64,000 nucleotides of DNA, taken from assembly GCA_031216915.1 (NCBI GenBank), contig CM062294.1, positions 394,125,217 to 394,189,216 on the forward strand, given 5' to 3'. Under the pieces are notes generated by a model that saw nothing but the letters and a program-made list of their open reading frames with translations, made no database searches and was not told the DNA's origin. A program made the position numbers and the translations under genes. Below are positions 10,701 through 21,072 of the stretch, piece by piece; position 1 is the stretch's first letter, and the number at the start of each line of letters is the position of its first letter. This stretch comes from Pictodentalium vernedei (taxonomy: Eukaryota > Mollusca > Scaphopoda > Dentaliida > Dentaliidae).

Positions 10701-11596
10701 TACAGTGTCATTGACACTTTCATTACGATTATGACGGATGCGAGTCAAACAGGTTGGGGCGCGACATTGAGCCCAACAGATTCGAGGTGCCAGGGTCTTT
10801 AGGATCTGCAGTTTCTGAACAAGCACATAAACATCAAAGAGATGATGTCAATTTGGCTTGCGCTACGTCATTGGATGAACATAATTCAGAGTTCACATGT
10901 TCAAATACTGTCCGACAATTCGACAGTAGTATCGTACATTCGAAACCAGGGAGGCACTCATTCCATTCCGTTATTCAACTTAATGGAAAGAATCCTTCTG
11001 TTTGTCCTGGAGCATCATGTTCTTCTGTCGGTCCGTCACATTCCGGGTCATCTGAACGTTCTAGCGGACTCCCTTTCTCGGAAAAGTTGTATGTTGCCGT
11101 CAGAATAGACTCTCAACAAGCGAGTATTCAATCAGATCTGCTACCAATGGGATCGTCCAATGATAGACTTGTTTGCGACGCATCTCAACAATCAGTTGCA
11201 GACGTATGTGTCACCATGCTCAGATCCTCAAGCATTTGCAGTAGACGCTCTCTCGATCTCTTGGAACGTGGAACGGAATGATAGGATATTCGTATCCTCC
11301 AGCTCCGTTGATTCAACAGATATTGTTAACAATCAATTAATCTCTCTGCAAGATTCTATTGGTCGCCCCAGAGACCATGGATAAATCTACTCAGGTGTCT
11401 GTTATGGGACATTCCTCGGAAGCTTCCTCCATGGGAGGACCTTCTTTTGCAGGGAAAATCGCGCACACTGCATCACAACCCGCAAGGTCTCAACCTTCAC
11501 GTATTTCTGTTGTGCGGTCCTTCTTGCACGGCAAGCAATTTACAGGACGAGCAGTGGACGCAATTTCTAATGGTAGGAGGACCTCCTCTTCGCTAA
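7684..11596 (+). pseudogene. DIRS copy B ORF2, split by an 1.83-kb insertion
   Basis: Possible start ATG at 7684 (MLAETTGQ), overlapping ORF1 by 95 bp. The RT region is intact across the site deleted in copy A: FLVPKPDSSFCPVIDLSW, INLKDAYFHVMV (catalytic Asp kept), AYLDDILQRYGD and LGFIVNEKKSD. The frame then enters the inserted repeat at 8893. RNase H and the methyltransferase-like block resume at about 10726 (MTDASQTGWGATL, MIDLFATHLNNQL) with a further frame change near 11270. The ORF2 stop equivalent is at about 11596. Confidence 0.82.
8893..10725. mobile_element. hairpin-led tandem repeat element (Rep1) inserted in DIRS copy B
   Basis: It begins with a terminal hairpin, AGCTCAACTTTGGC then GAA then GCCAAATTTGAGCT, followed by a GTCCGTC-rich stretch (about 8936-8970). 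Then come about 4.5 tandem modules of ~335 bp, each with GGCTCGGGCTAGAGGCCG, GAACCGATCTTTACGAAACT and ATGCAAATTAGA (module starts near 8984, 9317, 9653, 10168, with a partial one at 9831). 10500-10660 matches 61541-61700, and the end (AGCTACAGTGTCATTGACAC then TTTCATT) matches 59985-60012. No protein is recognisable; open frames through it are by-products of the repeat. Confidence 0.75.
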
Positions 11597-12554
11597 ATTA
11601 TGCAGCAAAGTGGAAGGCTTTCTCTCATTGGTTTAGGGATCATTCAATTGATATCTATGATCCCTCCATTCAAGACATTGCTAATATTTTGGTCTACTTG
11701 TTTGACGAGAGCAAACTGCAGCCAGTAACTATTAAGAGTTATAGGTCTATGCTATCGGATACTTATGCTCATCATGATTGCTTACAAATTGGATCTAATG
11801 TCTCTTTATCAAAGTTAGATAAAAACTTTTCGATAAATAGACCTAGAACCCTTATATGTTAATTCCTAAGTGGAATTTAGCTTGGGTTCTTCTGAAGCTA
11901 AAAGAAGCGCCATTTGAACCCCTTGACACGGTAGACTTCAAATAGTTATCTTATAAGACAGCTTTTCTCTTAGCCTTCTCTTCTGCTAGAAGAGTTAGTG
12001 GGCTTCATACACTATCTGTTGATGATTCTCACTGTCGTAGTGTTGGTAATAATATTACTTTGACTACTAATGTTGGATTTTTGACTAAGAATCAGGCTCC
12101 TAATAAGTACCCTGAACCTATTGTTATTAAGGCTCTTCCATCCTCAGATGGCCATAGGCCCTTGCTGTGTCCAGTTAGAGCTATGCGTACTTACAAATGT
12201 AGATCTGAGTTTATCATAAAGGGACGAAAACGTTTCTTTCTGTCTCTGCTTCCAAATAGAAGGGACATCATGGTCCATTCTATTTCTAGGTGGATTCAGT
12301 TGACTAATCGTACTGCTTATGAAAGATTATCTTCTACTCAGCAGTCTGTGCTTAAGATTTCAGCGCACGAAGTTAGAGCGCTGTCTACATCTTGGGCTTA
12401 TGCTAATAGTATTGCTATTATGGATCTGATGAAGGCTGCATACTGGTCTCAGCCTTCTACATTCACAAATTCTTACCTTAGAAATATTGAGTCTATTTCT
12501 GGCGACCTTAGATGTTTGGGTCTGTTATCTGTTGCTCAGAATGTCGTCCACTAA
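11377..12554 (+). pseudogene. DIRS copy B tyrosine recombinase, broken
   Basis: ATG at 11377 (MDKSTQV). The N-terminal part is open to a stop after RPRTLIC at 11862. An extra in-frame TAG follows in VDFK*LSYKTAF (about 11944). The C-terminal half is open at 12060-12554 and keeps HEVR and the terminal Tyr region, although NFYLRN reads NSYLRN. The first catalytic Arg context is SARRVSGLHTL. Confidence 0.8.
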
Positions 12555-12652
12555 AGAGTTGCAACTATAGTTATGCAGGCTTTCTGTTCCAGCAGTGACT
12601 CTGTCCTGCTGCCCTCTTCGTTAGTGGGTGATTGACCCAGAGCAAGGGGAAA

Positions 12653-12666
12653 GGGGGGGGGGGGGG
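12653..12666 (+). repeat. poly-G run in the 3' leader of DIRS copy B
   Basis: 14 G about 100 bp after the YR stop, at the same place as in copies A, C, D and E. Confidence 0.88.
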
Positions 12667-13157
12667 TGAGGGATGGTGTTCCCTTATATCACCTGCTTTA
12701 TAGTGAAAAGCAAGGGAATACCTCCTCTGGAGTCAGTAATTCCGAGTCGGTGCTGGGATGGTTTTAATGTGTAAAGCTAATGTCTATCTCATTTATGTAA
12801 TATTTTTAATGTGGAGCTCAGTGTGAAGCATTTGTATATGTCACGTGTCATACGAGCATTAATATACAATCCTCAAGACACTTTTAAATGAGTATAAAGC
12901 ATCTCATTCTCTGGACTATCTTTATTTATTGGCTTTCCTTTAAGAAATTAGTATAATGGGTTACACTGGATGTTAATAGAGATCATTGATGTTATTTGTG
13001 CTCAATTATGGATTGGTAATATGTCTTTCTTATTTTGTATAAACAAGAAAGATATATGTAAATCCTGTTTCATCTTTTCTCCTTGAGGGGATAATTCTGT
13101 ATATGTAATTGAGCCTATTGGATTTTCGTTTATGTCCTAGGCCCTCTATTCAGCTAA

Positions 13158-13233
13158 GTCATTGGTACAGTATAAAAATATGAAAAAATTTATAGAAATT
13201 TATATATTTTTTATACTTACCAATGACCCAGAC
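13158..13233 (+). repeat. ICR of DIRS copy B
   Basis: Left-end complement (with a 6-nt loss, CTAAGTCATTGG) fused to the complement of the right end (ATGAAAAAATTTATAG ...). The second half matches the right terminus at 13485-13524, including its CAT-type end. Confidence 0.82.
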
Positions 13234-13307
13234 GGGGATGACCCTCCCATGAGTTGGGAACTCATACCTCCCCGCTGATCATATAACATTACCAGGCACT
13301 GATTGTA

Positions 13308-13524
13308 AGAATGAGGATTTGGGTACTTCCTTGGCACTGTGCATGCTCAGTGGACAAAAGTACGGAGGACCATATAGGACATTGGATTTTTTTAATTGGA
13401 TGCAAATTTTGGGGACTGAGGGGCAAAATTTGTGTTTTGCTCAGAATAATTTAGAGTTAGCACCAGCTAAGTCTGGGTCATTGGTAAGTATAAAAAATAT
13501 ACAAATTACTATAATTTTTTTCAT
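13308..13524 (+). repeat. right ITR of DIRS copy B
   Basis: Homologous to the right ITRs of copies A, C, D and E, ending GGTAAGTATAAAAAATATAC ... TTTTTTTCAT. Sequence after 13524 is unrelated to the element. Confidence 0.82.
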
Positions 13525-13654
13525 TTTTAGGTCCATAAAAAAGATTTCTTGTTTCTCAGTCAATTTTTCCTCAATTTTATGATGAGGGAGGGAGGGTTTT
13601 TTTGTTTATTCACAAAACAGTTCTGAAAATGATTGGAATTAGAAATTTTATTAG

Positions 13655-13789
13655 TTATCCTTGTGTTTTCCAGGGTATATTGGAATTTACACCGGTTTGG
13701 GAACTCCTGCACCCTGAGGAGAAGCAGAAGGGTGTTTGAATTCCGAAACCGGTGTAAGTTCCCATACACCCTGTAAAACACAAGGATAA
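13655..13789. repeat. 135-bp long imperfect inverted repeat
   Basis: The left arm begins TTATCCTTGTGTTTTCCAGG and contains TTACACCGGTTTGGGAA. The right arm contains TTCCGAAACCGGTGTAA and ends CCTGTAAAACACAAGGATAA. The arms pair almost throughout with a short central loop near 13713-13729. It is a MITE-like or hairpin repeat. Confidence 0.8.
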
Positions 13790-13894
13790 CAGATTTATTT
13801 CCAAGAATTTTGGTGTACTTAATACTTTAACCTACATTGTGGGCAAAAACTGACAGAAAATTTGTACTTTGCAAGTTTCTTAAAAAAACCCAGA

Positions 13895-13953
13895 CAAATA
13901 TGGATGTCATTGGAACTGGCTCAATGAGCCAGTTCCAATGACATCCATATTTG
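13895..13953. repeat. 59-bp perfect palindrome (29-bp arms, 1-nt centre)
   Basis: Arm CAAATATGGATGTCATTGGA ... CTGGCTCA is followed by a single A and its exact reverse complement. No mismatch in 29 bp. Confidence 0.93.
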
Positions 13954-14254
13954 TAATATTTTATTGCACAAAAATATTAAATTTCCTGTATTTTTATTTA
14001 ACTGAGCAGAATGTATGAATTAATAATTAAAAATGGGTACTTTTTTAGCCATATAGCTTGCTCTTGTATATTCTTGTTATTACACCGTGATTAAACATGG
14101 TGTAAAAAAAAGCCACTGTGAATTGCAAGTTACACCGTACCTCTCAGCCAATCAAAATGCAGTATTTTGTTTCATTTGGAAATAAAACAACTGACACTAT
14201 TATGTTGCAAACCAGTGTTTTCAGCAGTGAAAGTTTTTCATAATGTAGTTGAAA

Positions 14255-14325
14255 ATTGAACCAACTATATCTTGTTAGACAGAGCTGTGTGAGCTCTCTC
14301 AAACATAGTATAGTTGGTTAAATAT
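14255..14325. repeat. imperfect hairpin repeat (AACCAACTATA family)
   Basis: ACCAACTATATCTTG ... CAGAGCT pairs with AGCTCTCTCAAACATAGTAT then AGTTGGTT. A related stretch, without the second arm, occurs near 32343-32367. Confidence 0.6.
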
Positions 14326-14433
14326 TTGTCCTACAAGCACAAAATACTGCCGTAGAAGAGATTTCCAGGTGAAAAAAGGTGATGAGGCAGATTTTCTATG
14401 ACGAGGAAGGTGCCTAATAAACAAGATTTTTTT

Positions 14434-14597
14434 TTAACCCTTTACCCAACATAACGGCCAAAACTGGCCAGTGCTATTGAGCTCGTTCCAAAGAGGGGTC
14501 ATAACCTATGTTTTTGAGACAAAAAATGAAAAAAAGTAGTTATTCAAGAATTTTGTTTGCAAGTGTCATCTGCTTTTCATGTTAGGTAAAGGGTTAA
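14434..14597. mobile_element. piggyBac-like MITE, 156 bp, TTAA target duplication
   Basis: The element at 14438-14593 is flanked by TTAA on both sides. Terminal inverted repeats are CCCTTTACCCAACAT and ATGTTAGGTAAAGGG (one mismatch). TTAA duplication with CCC(T)...GGG ends is the rule for piggyBac elements; there is no ORF, so it would be non-autonomous. A second copy is at 31092-31338. Confidence 0.82.
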
Positions 14598-14689
14598 TAG
14601 CCTTATTTGAGTATTCTTTCAAAATGACTATTTTTTATACTCAGAATCCTTATAGAGGGCATTATTCTTGAAAACAACACTTTGGGGTA

Positions 14690-15185
14690 AAAGTGAACTG
14701 CCCACGTCCCCATTGCCCGCGTGGGGACACGGTGATGCTGTGCAATAAGGCGTACTGCATGTCGATGGTGCACCTGTCTTCAACCAATGCTAACCCTGCT
14801 TGTGTGGAATTAGTATGTTGGGGAGCTGACAGTTGCTCAGTGGTTCTCTCCGGCTTCCTCCACCCGTAAAACTGTCGTGGTCATGATTAGCCATTGTGCA
14901 GAAATATGTGACCTTAAACACCAATAAATAAATAATAATAATATAAATAGAACTGTCCATGTGGGTGCATGGTGGTATTGTGTACCAAGGCATACAGAAC
15001 ATTGATGGTGCACTTGTCTTCAACCCTGCTTGTGTGGAGTTAGTATGTTGGGGAGTCTGACAGTTGCTCACCATTGTTCAGTAGTCTTCTCCGGGTACTC
15101 CGGCTTCTTCCACCTGTAAAACTGTCTGACATGAGGTGACCCTGGATGTTGAAAGTGTCTTTAAACCCAATTAAATAAATAAATA
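14690..15185 (+). repeat. two SINE-like or LINE-tail copies ending in AATAAATA
   Basis: Copy 1 (about 14690-14945) and copy 2 (about 14950-15185) share GATGGTGCACTTGTCTTCAA, TAGTATGTTGGGGAG, CTCCGGCTTCCTCCACC and a tail AATAAATAAATA. The CTCCGG...CTCC(A)CC...TAAA tail is typical of short retroposons in invertebrates. No A/B box is clear enough to call it tRNA-derived. Confidence 0.5.
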
Positions 15186-15386
15186 GATGGAGGTAAATAA
15201 ACCTTGAATTTTTTACCATGAAGGGTGATCTGTACTTTACAAAAATTAAATACTAACTGGTGTATTTGAGTAAAATTTTTACTTCATCAATAAATTACAC
15301 ATATAAACATGTTTTTTCTCAGGTTATATACATTATGTACATACGAGACAAATATGTAATGGATGGAGCATTATGCAAAACATCAT

Positions 15387-15532
15387 ATTTTTATACTGTA
15401 ACCAATGGCCCAGACTTAGCTGATGCTAACTCCAAAATATTCAGGGCCAAACACAAATTTTGCCCCCCAAATCCCCCAAATTTGCATCCAAAACCAAAAA
15501 AAAATAATGTCCTATATGGTCCTCCATACCTT
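15387..15532 (+). repeat. left ITR of DIRS copy C (partial)
   Basis: Begins ATTTTTATACTGTAACCAAT and continues through GGGCCAAACACAAATTTTGC and GTCCTATATGGTCCTCCATA, the reverse complement of right ITRs. It is cut at about 15532 by another repeat. Confidence 0.8.
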
Positions 15533-16645
15533 TCCAGACTCTAACTTTCCTTACAGTCAGTCAATTTCGATGAAATTTGGGTAGTAGATCACTTTCATCA
15601 GTTGTGGGTCCAAGTTCGAATATGGGCATTTTCCGTGCATATTTAATTAGGTTGCTGAAATTTGATTGACTGACGGTTTCTAGACTCTAACTTTCCTTAA
15701 AATCAACCGATTTCAATGAAATTTCATATATGGATTACTTTTATCAATACCTAGGTCAAGTTCGAATGTGGAAAATTTTGTACCGAAAATCTGTCTGTCT
15801 GCCTGTCCATCTGCCCCGTGCGTCAACACACCTCGGACTAAAAGCCGTATTTATGAACCGATCTTCATGAAACTTTTTGGGTATCTTTGTTATCATTGTG
15901 AGACCAGAATATGTGTTTTGAGGTTTGGTCCAAAATTCAAGATGCCTGTCAGCAGCCATTTTGTTCCGAAATTGGGTGTAATCAGTTTTTTGTACAGAAC
16001 TTCTATATCAAAGTTCGGATTTGAATAAATTTCTGTATGAATGTTTAGTAACATGCAATACATCACATGTAATACGGGGTTTTGTTCTCGTGTAAAAATT
16101 ATGCAAATTGGGGAAACTTTGATTCATTCAGTGCTACTACCAATACACAGTAAGTGCACACCTTCTGTGTTTTTCTCTTCCAGACTCTAACTTTCCTTAC
16201 TGTGACCGGATTTCGATGAAATTTGGGTAGTAGATCACTTTCATCAATTGTGGGTCCAAGTTCGAACACGGGCATTTTCCACGCATATTTAATTAGATTG
16301 CTTAAATTTGATTGGCTGATGGTTTCCAGACTCTAACTTTCCTTTAGAGTCAACCGATTTCAATGAAATTTAATATATGGATTACTTTTCACATCAGTTT
16401 AATAATGTAATATGTCTTATCATACAGTCTTAATTTTTAGTGATTCTCACAGTTATACTCCACATCACTTTACTTGCTTTGACAGTGACCTCCGTGAAAA
16501 TAAATCTGATAACGACTGTCTGAAGCACTGTCTGTTCTGTCTCTTCTAAATAACTTCCACTTGCAACTCAACTATATTCCACTGGATGCATTAATTCCCC
16601 TTGAAACTGCTGCCCAGCGGGAGACATGAATTCACTGAATTTGCT
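15533..16645. repeat. repeat block inside copy C: CAGACTCTAACTTTCC repeats around one Rep1 module, then unique sequence
   Basis: Copies of CCAGACTCTAACTTTCCTTA occur near 15534, 15680, 16180 and 16328, each followed by a CAATTTCGATGAAATTT-like motif. Between them (15780-16160) is one Rep1 module with GAACCGATCTTCATGAAACT. 16400-16645 shows nothing recognisable. No gene. Confidence 0.6.
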
Positions 16646-16829
16646 TATTTGGGATCTGTTTGGGCTCATCGTTCCCTTTGGGAACTTGGGCTCATATCAA
16701 AATTTTTCGAAAATTTTTTTTTATGAATTTATTTTTTGAAATTTTTGTATTGGATTGTATTATTATGTATCTTTGTCAGATTATTATTAGGGTTAGTGTG
16801 AGTACTGTTGGCTTGTAATTTTGGGCAAA

Positions 16830-18970
16830 ATGAAAGATTATTGCTCAAATTGTAAGTCGAGGAAATCTTCCTCTGACTCTCATGTTCATTGTGTCTTCTG
16901 TAGTCATTGTTCTCACACTAACTCTTGTTCTGTTTGTGCCAATTGGGATGACAAACTTTGGAGACGTGTGTCACGATATGTTGTTAGTGGTGAGAGATCG
17001 ATGCCTGTTCTCTCACCACAAGGTCACTCTAGTTTTTCAGTTTCTTTTTCAGAGGAACAAGAACATGGTGATGTATCAGTGATGCCGTCAGGAAGTGTGC
17101 TGCCGTTGTCGCAATCAAACATAGAGCTAGCGGCAAAAGTGCTCATTGAAATAAGACAAGGGCCTAGATCCCAGATCATAGGATTTACGTCCTTGTCGCC
17201 AGCTAGCTCAACCAGTGCTTCTATCACTCAGAATATGGGTGTCTCAGAATATGGGTGTTATGATGCCAGATAAGTCCGTAGCGGTCGAGGAAAGGAAAAA
17301 GAGTTTTGTGAGCACTATAATATCGAAACATGCTCACCCTGCGGCGATGGAACAGAGGAAGCCAGCTAGTTCTGTGGTGGGCTCGTCCAGGTCTTCCCGG
17401 ACCGCGAGCGAGAGAGGTCCCGCTCTCTTTCAACAACATCTGGGACCAGATGTTGTTCTTCAGAACGTTTGGTTCGTCAGTCAGAGCATACGTCAACGCC
17501 TCCTGTCCGGGATGCTCCGTCAAATAGGCTGGTGGGGTCGGCTAGTCTATCGGCTTCCAGTTTGTCTTCAAAGCACACATGACCGCACCTTGGCTATGTG
17601 ACTACGGAGATCCAGCCTGCATCGCCGACGAAGGATTTGATGTCGTCAAGAAAATCACGCCATCCGATAGCCAAGGAGAAAAGGCCACATGAATTGGGGC
17701 ATCCGCATAAGAGGATTATGTCGGACACGCCATCCCAGGAGCATCCAGCTGCTAAACATCAAAGAACCGCTGCTCCACAGGCCTCTTGTTATGGACTTGC
17801 TGTTGCAAATAGCGCGGCTCATTGCAGCATCCCAGCAGGCTCCGGAACATCCTACGACAGTTTCTGATGTGGAACTGTTGGATGAAGCTGGGTCAGTTCA
17901 TTCCTCTGCTCGTTCAGATAGGGATGACCAAGAATCTAATCTGGTCCAATCGGATGGTGAAAGGGATTTGAGTGAATTGGATTATTCCCTTTCGGATCAA
18001 CACAAGGTAGCGATGAATTTTATTCATCTATACCTTCCAGACATTGTTCCTTCAGACCAGACTGCTGCGACAAAGGATAAAAAACTGCTAGCGTCATTAG
18101 ATTCCGACTTTTTCGGCCGGGTTAAGGAAGATATTCCTGTTTATCCGGTGCAGTCCAGTAACATGTCTCAGACTTTTGAACTGTTAAATGACGCTATACC
18201 CAATCTTTCCTCGGGGACGAGGAAAAGCAGTTTTTTATCTACACATGCTCTGGATCTGCCATTTGTTAATAATAGAAATAAATTTAGAACGGCAGGTCAG
18301 GGTATTTCGAGAGTTCCTCTGCGTTTGAATGAACAGGCTGAGGACTTAGATTTGTCCTTACCTGTGTCCTTTTCTATTCGCTCGGATACAATGGATACAA
18401 TGATATATTCCAATAGAGCAAATCTAGATGCTTTGTCTCACGCAGATCATCTTACTAGAGCATTAGTGCAATGTTTCAGTGAAACAGAATTCGAGGACGT
18501 TCGTACCTCATTAAGAGTTCTTTCAAGGGCTATTGCTTATTCCACGTATAACTCTGCCTTATCAGTAGCTAATTTAGAGTTAATTAGGCGTAGTGCAGCC
18601 CTAGCGTCATCATCCTTAGTGGATGATAAGGTGAAAAACTCTCTTCGAGTCGCTCCAGTATCCGATCTATGATCAGCTTACTAAGAAAGCATCTGATACT
18701 CTGCTTTTGAAGTCAGTTTCCAGAAAAACTGATACAGCAGTAAAGGGTAAAGTAGGAGCTTCAGGACCAAGTTCGTCCAAAGGAAGCTCCTCTAGAGGAT
18801 ATAAGAAATCCTCAGGTAGTTATGCTAGGGATCATCAAAATAGCGACTCAGGTAGGGGACGTGGGTCTGGCCGAGACTACCGGTCGGACATCCCCAGGCC
18901 AGTGGGCCGAGGTGCTTCACGGGCAGGGTGTAGTTTCTCTTCCCGTAGGCCTCGCAGGTCCAAGAGGTGA
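16830..18970 (+). pseudogene. DIRS copy C ORF1, Gag-like, multiply broken
   Basis: ATG at 16830 (MKDYCSNCKSRKSSSDSH), with the same Cys-rich N-terminus as copy A. Frame breaks occur near 17240-17280 (including a small duplication of GAATATGGGTGT), near 17600, near 17860 and near 18665. The conserved middle (RVPLRLNEQAEDLDLSLP) is in 17689-18672, and the basic tail in 18707-18970 ends RRSKR. Closer to E than to A or D. Confidence 0.8.
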
Positions 18971-19938
18971 TGGTCAGGACCTCTATTGTGGTCCTGCTGG
19001 CAGAAGACTGTCAATGTTTCTGGAAAATTAGATTTCGATTACAGAGGGCCAGTGGGTCAGAGGGGTTATCTTGGACGGCCTAAGGCTATCATTCTGAGAG
19101 AAACCTCCGTTAACACGAAGTCCACGCTGGACTTAGCTTCTGACCAACCCTCTAAAAAGAGATTCTCTTCTATTGGAGGTAAAATCTCTTTTGGAGAAAA
19201 ATGCAATAGAGGTCGTAGAAAACCAGGAATCACTGGGTTTTTACAGTCACCTGTTTTCGGTACCGAAGCCAGATGGCTCGTTCTATCCAGTAATAGATTT
19301 GAGCTGGATCAACAAATGGATCGTGGCCCCAAAGTTTTATATGGAGACCATTCGATCAGTAAGGGCGAGCATTCGGGTGAACGACTATGTATCAAGCATA
19401 GATCTAAAGGATGCGTACTTTCATGTTATGGTGAATTCAGCATTCAGAAAGTGCCTACGGTTCGCCATCCTGGGGGTTGTTTATCAGTTCCGAGCGATGT
19501 GCTTCGGACTCAATCTAGCACCCTGGGCATTCACTGAATAATGAACTCGGTAATGGCATATTTCCGGGCTCATTCGTCTGCAGTAACATCGGCCTATTTG
19601 GACGACATTCTTCAGATATACGGCAACAAAACGGTTCTTCAGAACAATGTTCAGAGTCTGCTTCTATTGCTCCGACGTCTTGGTTTCATTGTAAACAAAA
19701 AGAAGTCGGATCTAGCTCTGTCCAAGTCATTCATTCACTTGGGAATGAGCTTCAAGGCTCACAAAAATCTGATTCGTCTTCTGTTACCCAGAGCGAAATT
19801 AGTCAGTTGTTATGCTCGCTTTTGTCTATACTCAGATGTTTTAACGGTGAGGGAGTTCATGTGGCTGATGGGACTGTGCGGAGCGGCTGCAGACCTCATT
19901 CCGATGGGCTGATTGCACACACTTCCACTCCATATAAT
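18870..19938 (+). pseudogene. DIRS copy C ORF2, RT part, interrupted by copy D
   Basis: RT motifs are FSVPKPDGSFYPVIDLSW, SIDLKDAYFHVMV and AYLDDILQIYGN. A stop (TAA at 19539) follows APWAFTE, where other copies read TR. The piece continues open to RLGFIVNKKKSD and the start of the RNase H connection, then is cut at 19938 where the left end of copy D begins. Confidence 0.8.
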
Positions 19939-20137
19939 ATTTTTATACTGTACCAATGACCCAGACATAGCTGGTGCTAACTCTTAAAAATCTAGGGCCA
20001 AACACAAATTTTGCCCCCCAATCCCCAAAATTTGCATCTAAAACCAAAGAAATCATGTCCTGAATGGCCCTCCATACTTTGCCTCTACTGCACATGCGCA
20101 GTGTCAAGGAGGTCCCGAAATTGGCGCCAATTATCAT
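19939..20137 (+). repeat. left ITR of DIRS copy D
   Basis: ATTTTTATACTGTACCAATG onward; reverse complement of 26764-26961 with only a few differences (for example ACATGCGCAG against GCATGCGCAG). Confidence 0.9.
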
Positions 20138-20631
20138 TTCTTTGTTTGGCCCTTCATCAGTTCACATCTGACTGATCTTTGTGCTTGTAAATCTCAGTTT
20201 AAATGATGCCAGACACATAAATATTAGAGAAATGGTGGATCTAAAGAGGAAATTGAAGGAGGAGAGGAAAAATGAGTGACAGAAAATAATCAGGGTTGTA
20301 ACTTAAAATTTTTTTATGAAATTATGTTAAGTTACCTATTTTCAAGGCATGGGCCTGTTGTTGTCATTCTTGCTATAAAGTTACACTGCTTGTTCAGTGT
20401 TTCCTCTCTCCCTTTCCTTTAAGTCCCCCCTTGCTATTCTCCCATGCTTTTGGCATATTTTCTGTAATATTATTACTAAAATTTCTTGGGAGTTTTAGCT
20501 GGGTAACGGAATGAATTCTGTTCTTTTCCCCATGTTTACGTCCTCACCCATGGGTGTTTAGGCGTAGTGTTCTGCATCTACCATCAGATGTTCTGCAGTT
20601 TCTTCCTTGGAAGTCTCTGTTTTGCATCAGA

Positions 20632-20666
<35 letters not shown>

Positions 20667-21072
20667 GTGTATTATTGGTAACTGATTTCAGGCCATGGTT
20701 ATCAGTGCCTGGAGTCATGTTTCTGGTGTTTATACACTTCTTGTTTACATTGACAACAGTCTCTGTGGAGGGGGATTTCTTGTCTTTGTGTTAGTTTAAT
20801 CATAACAAGATACATTATTATTATTCGTAAGTGTTGCATTAATTTTTTAAAATATTTTTAAAATTTTTGTCCACACTTGGGCTTGGGATCCCTTGGGGCT
20901 CAACATTACTTTTCAGAAACTTGGGCTTTTCTGAAAAAATATTTTTTCAAAAAAAAAAAAAAAATTTTTTTTTGATTTCAATTATTTTTTCTATGTTAAT
21001 GGATCATGTTATTATGTATCTTTGTTTTCAGGGGTTGGTGCAAGTACTAGGACTTTTTGTATTCTTTTCACA
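20138..21072 (+). other. leader of DIRS copy D, with an ATT microsatellite
   Basis: Non-coding leader between left ITR and ORF1, shared in outline with copies E and F. It contains an (ATT)n tract at about 20633-20668 and a poly-A/poly-T patch at 20949-20974. The stretch GGCTCAACATTACTTTTCAG with a repeated CTTGGGCT motif just before ORF1 is conserved with copy A. No ORF. Confidence 0.75.

Larger units (their letters stand above)
7166..13524 (+). mobile_element. DIRS-type retrotransposon, copy B (5'-truncated, interrupted)
   Basis: It starts abruptly inside ORF1 (homology begins near 7166 with TTGGAGACGACAATCTC), so the left ITR, leader and first two thirds of ORF1 are missing. ORF2 is interrupted at 8893-10725 by a hairpin-led repeat, after which RNase H resumes. 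The YR region (11377-12554), poly-G run, ICR (13158-13233) and right ITR are present. Closest relative in the window is copy E. Confidence 0.87.

Noticed and set aside
14255-14325. Hairpin considered as a tRNA or microRNA precursor
   Set aside because: No cloverleaf or A/B box, the arms are imperfect, and a decayed partial relative exists at 32343, so it is more likely a repeat.
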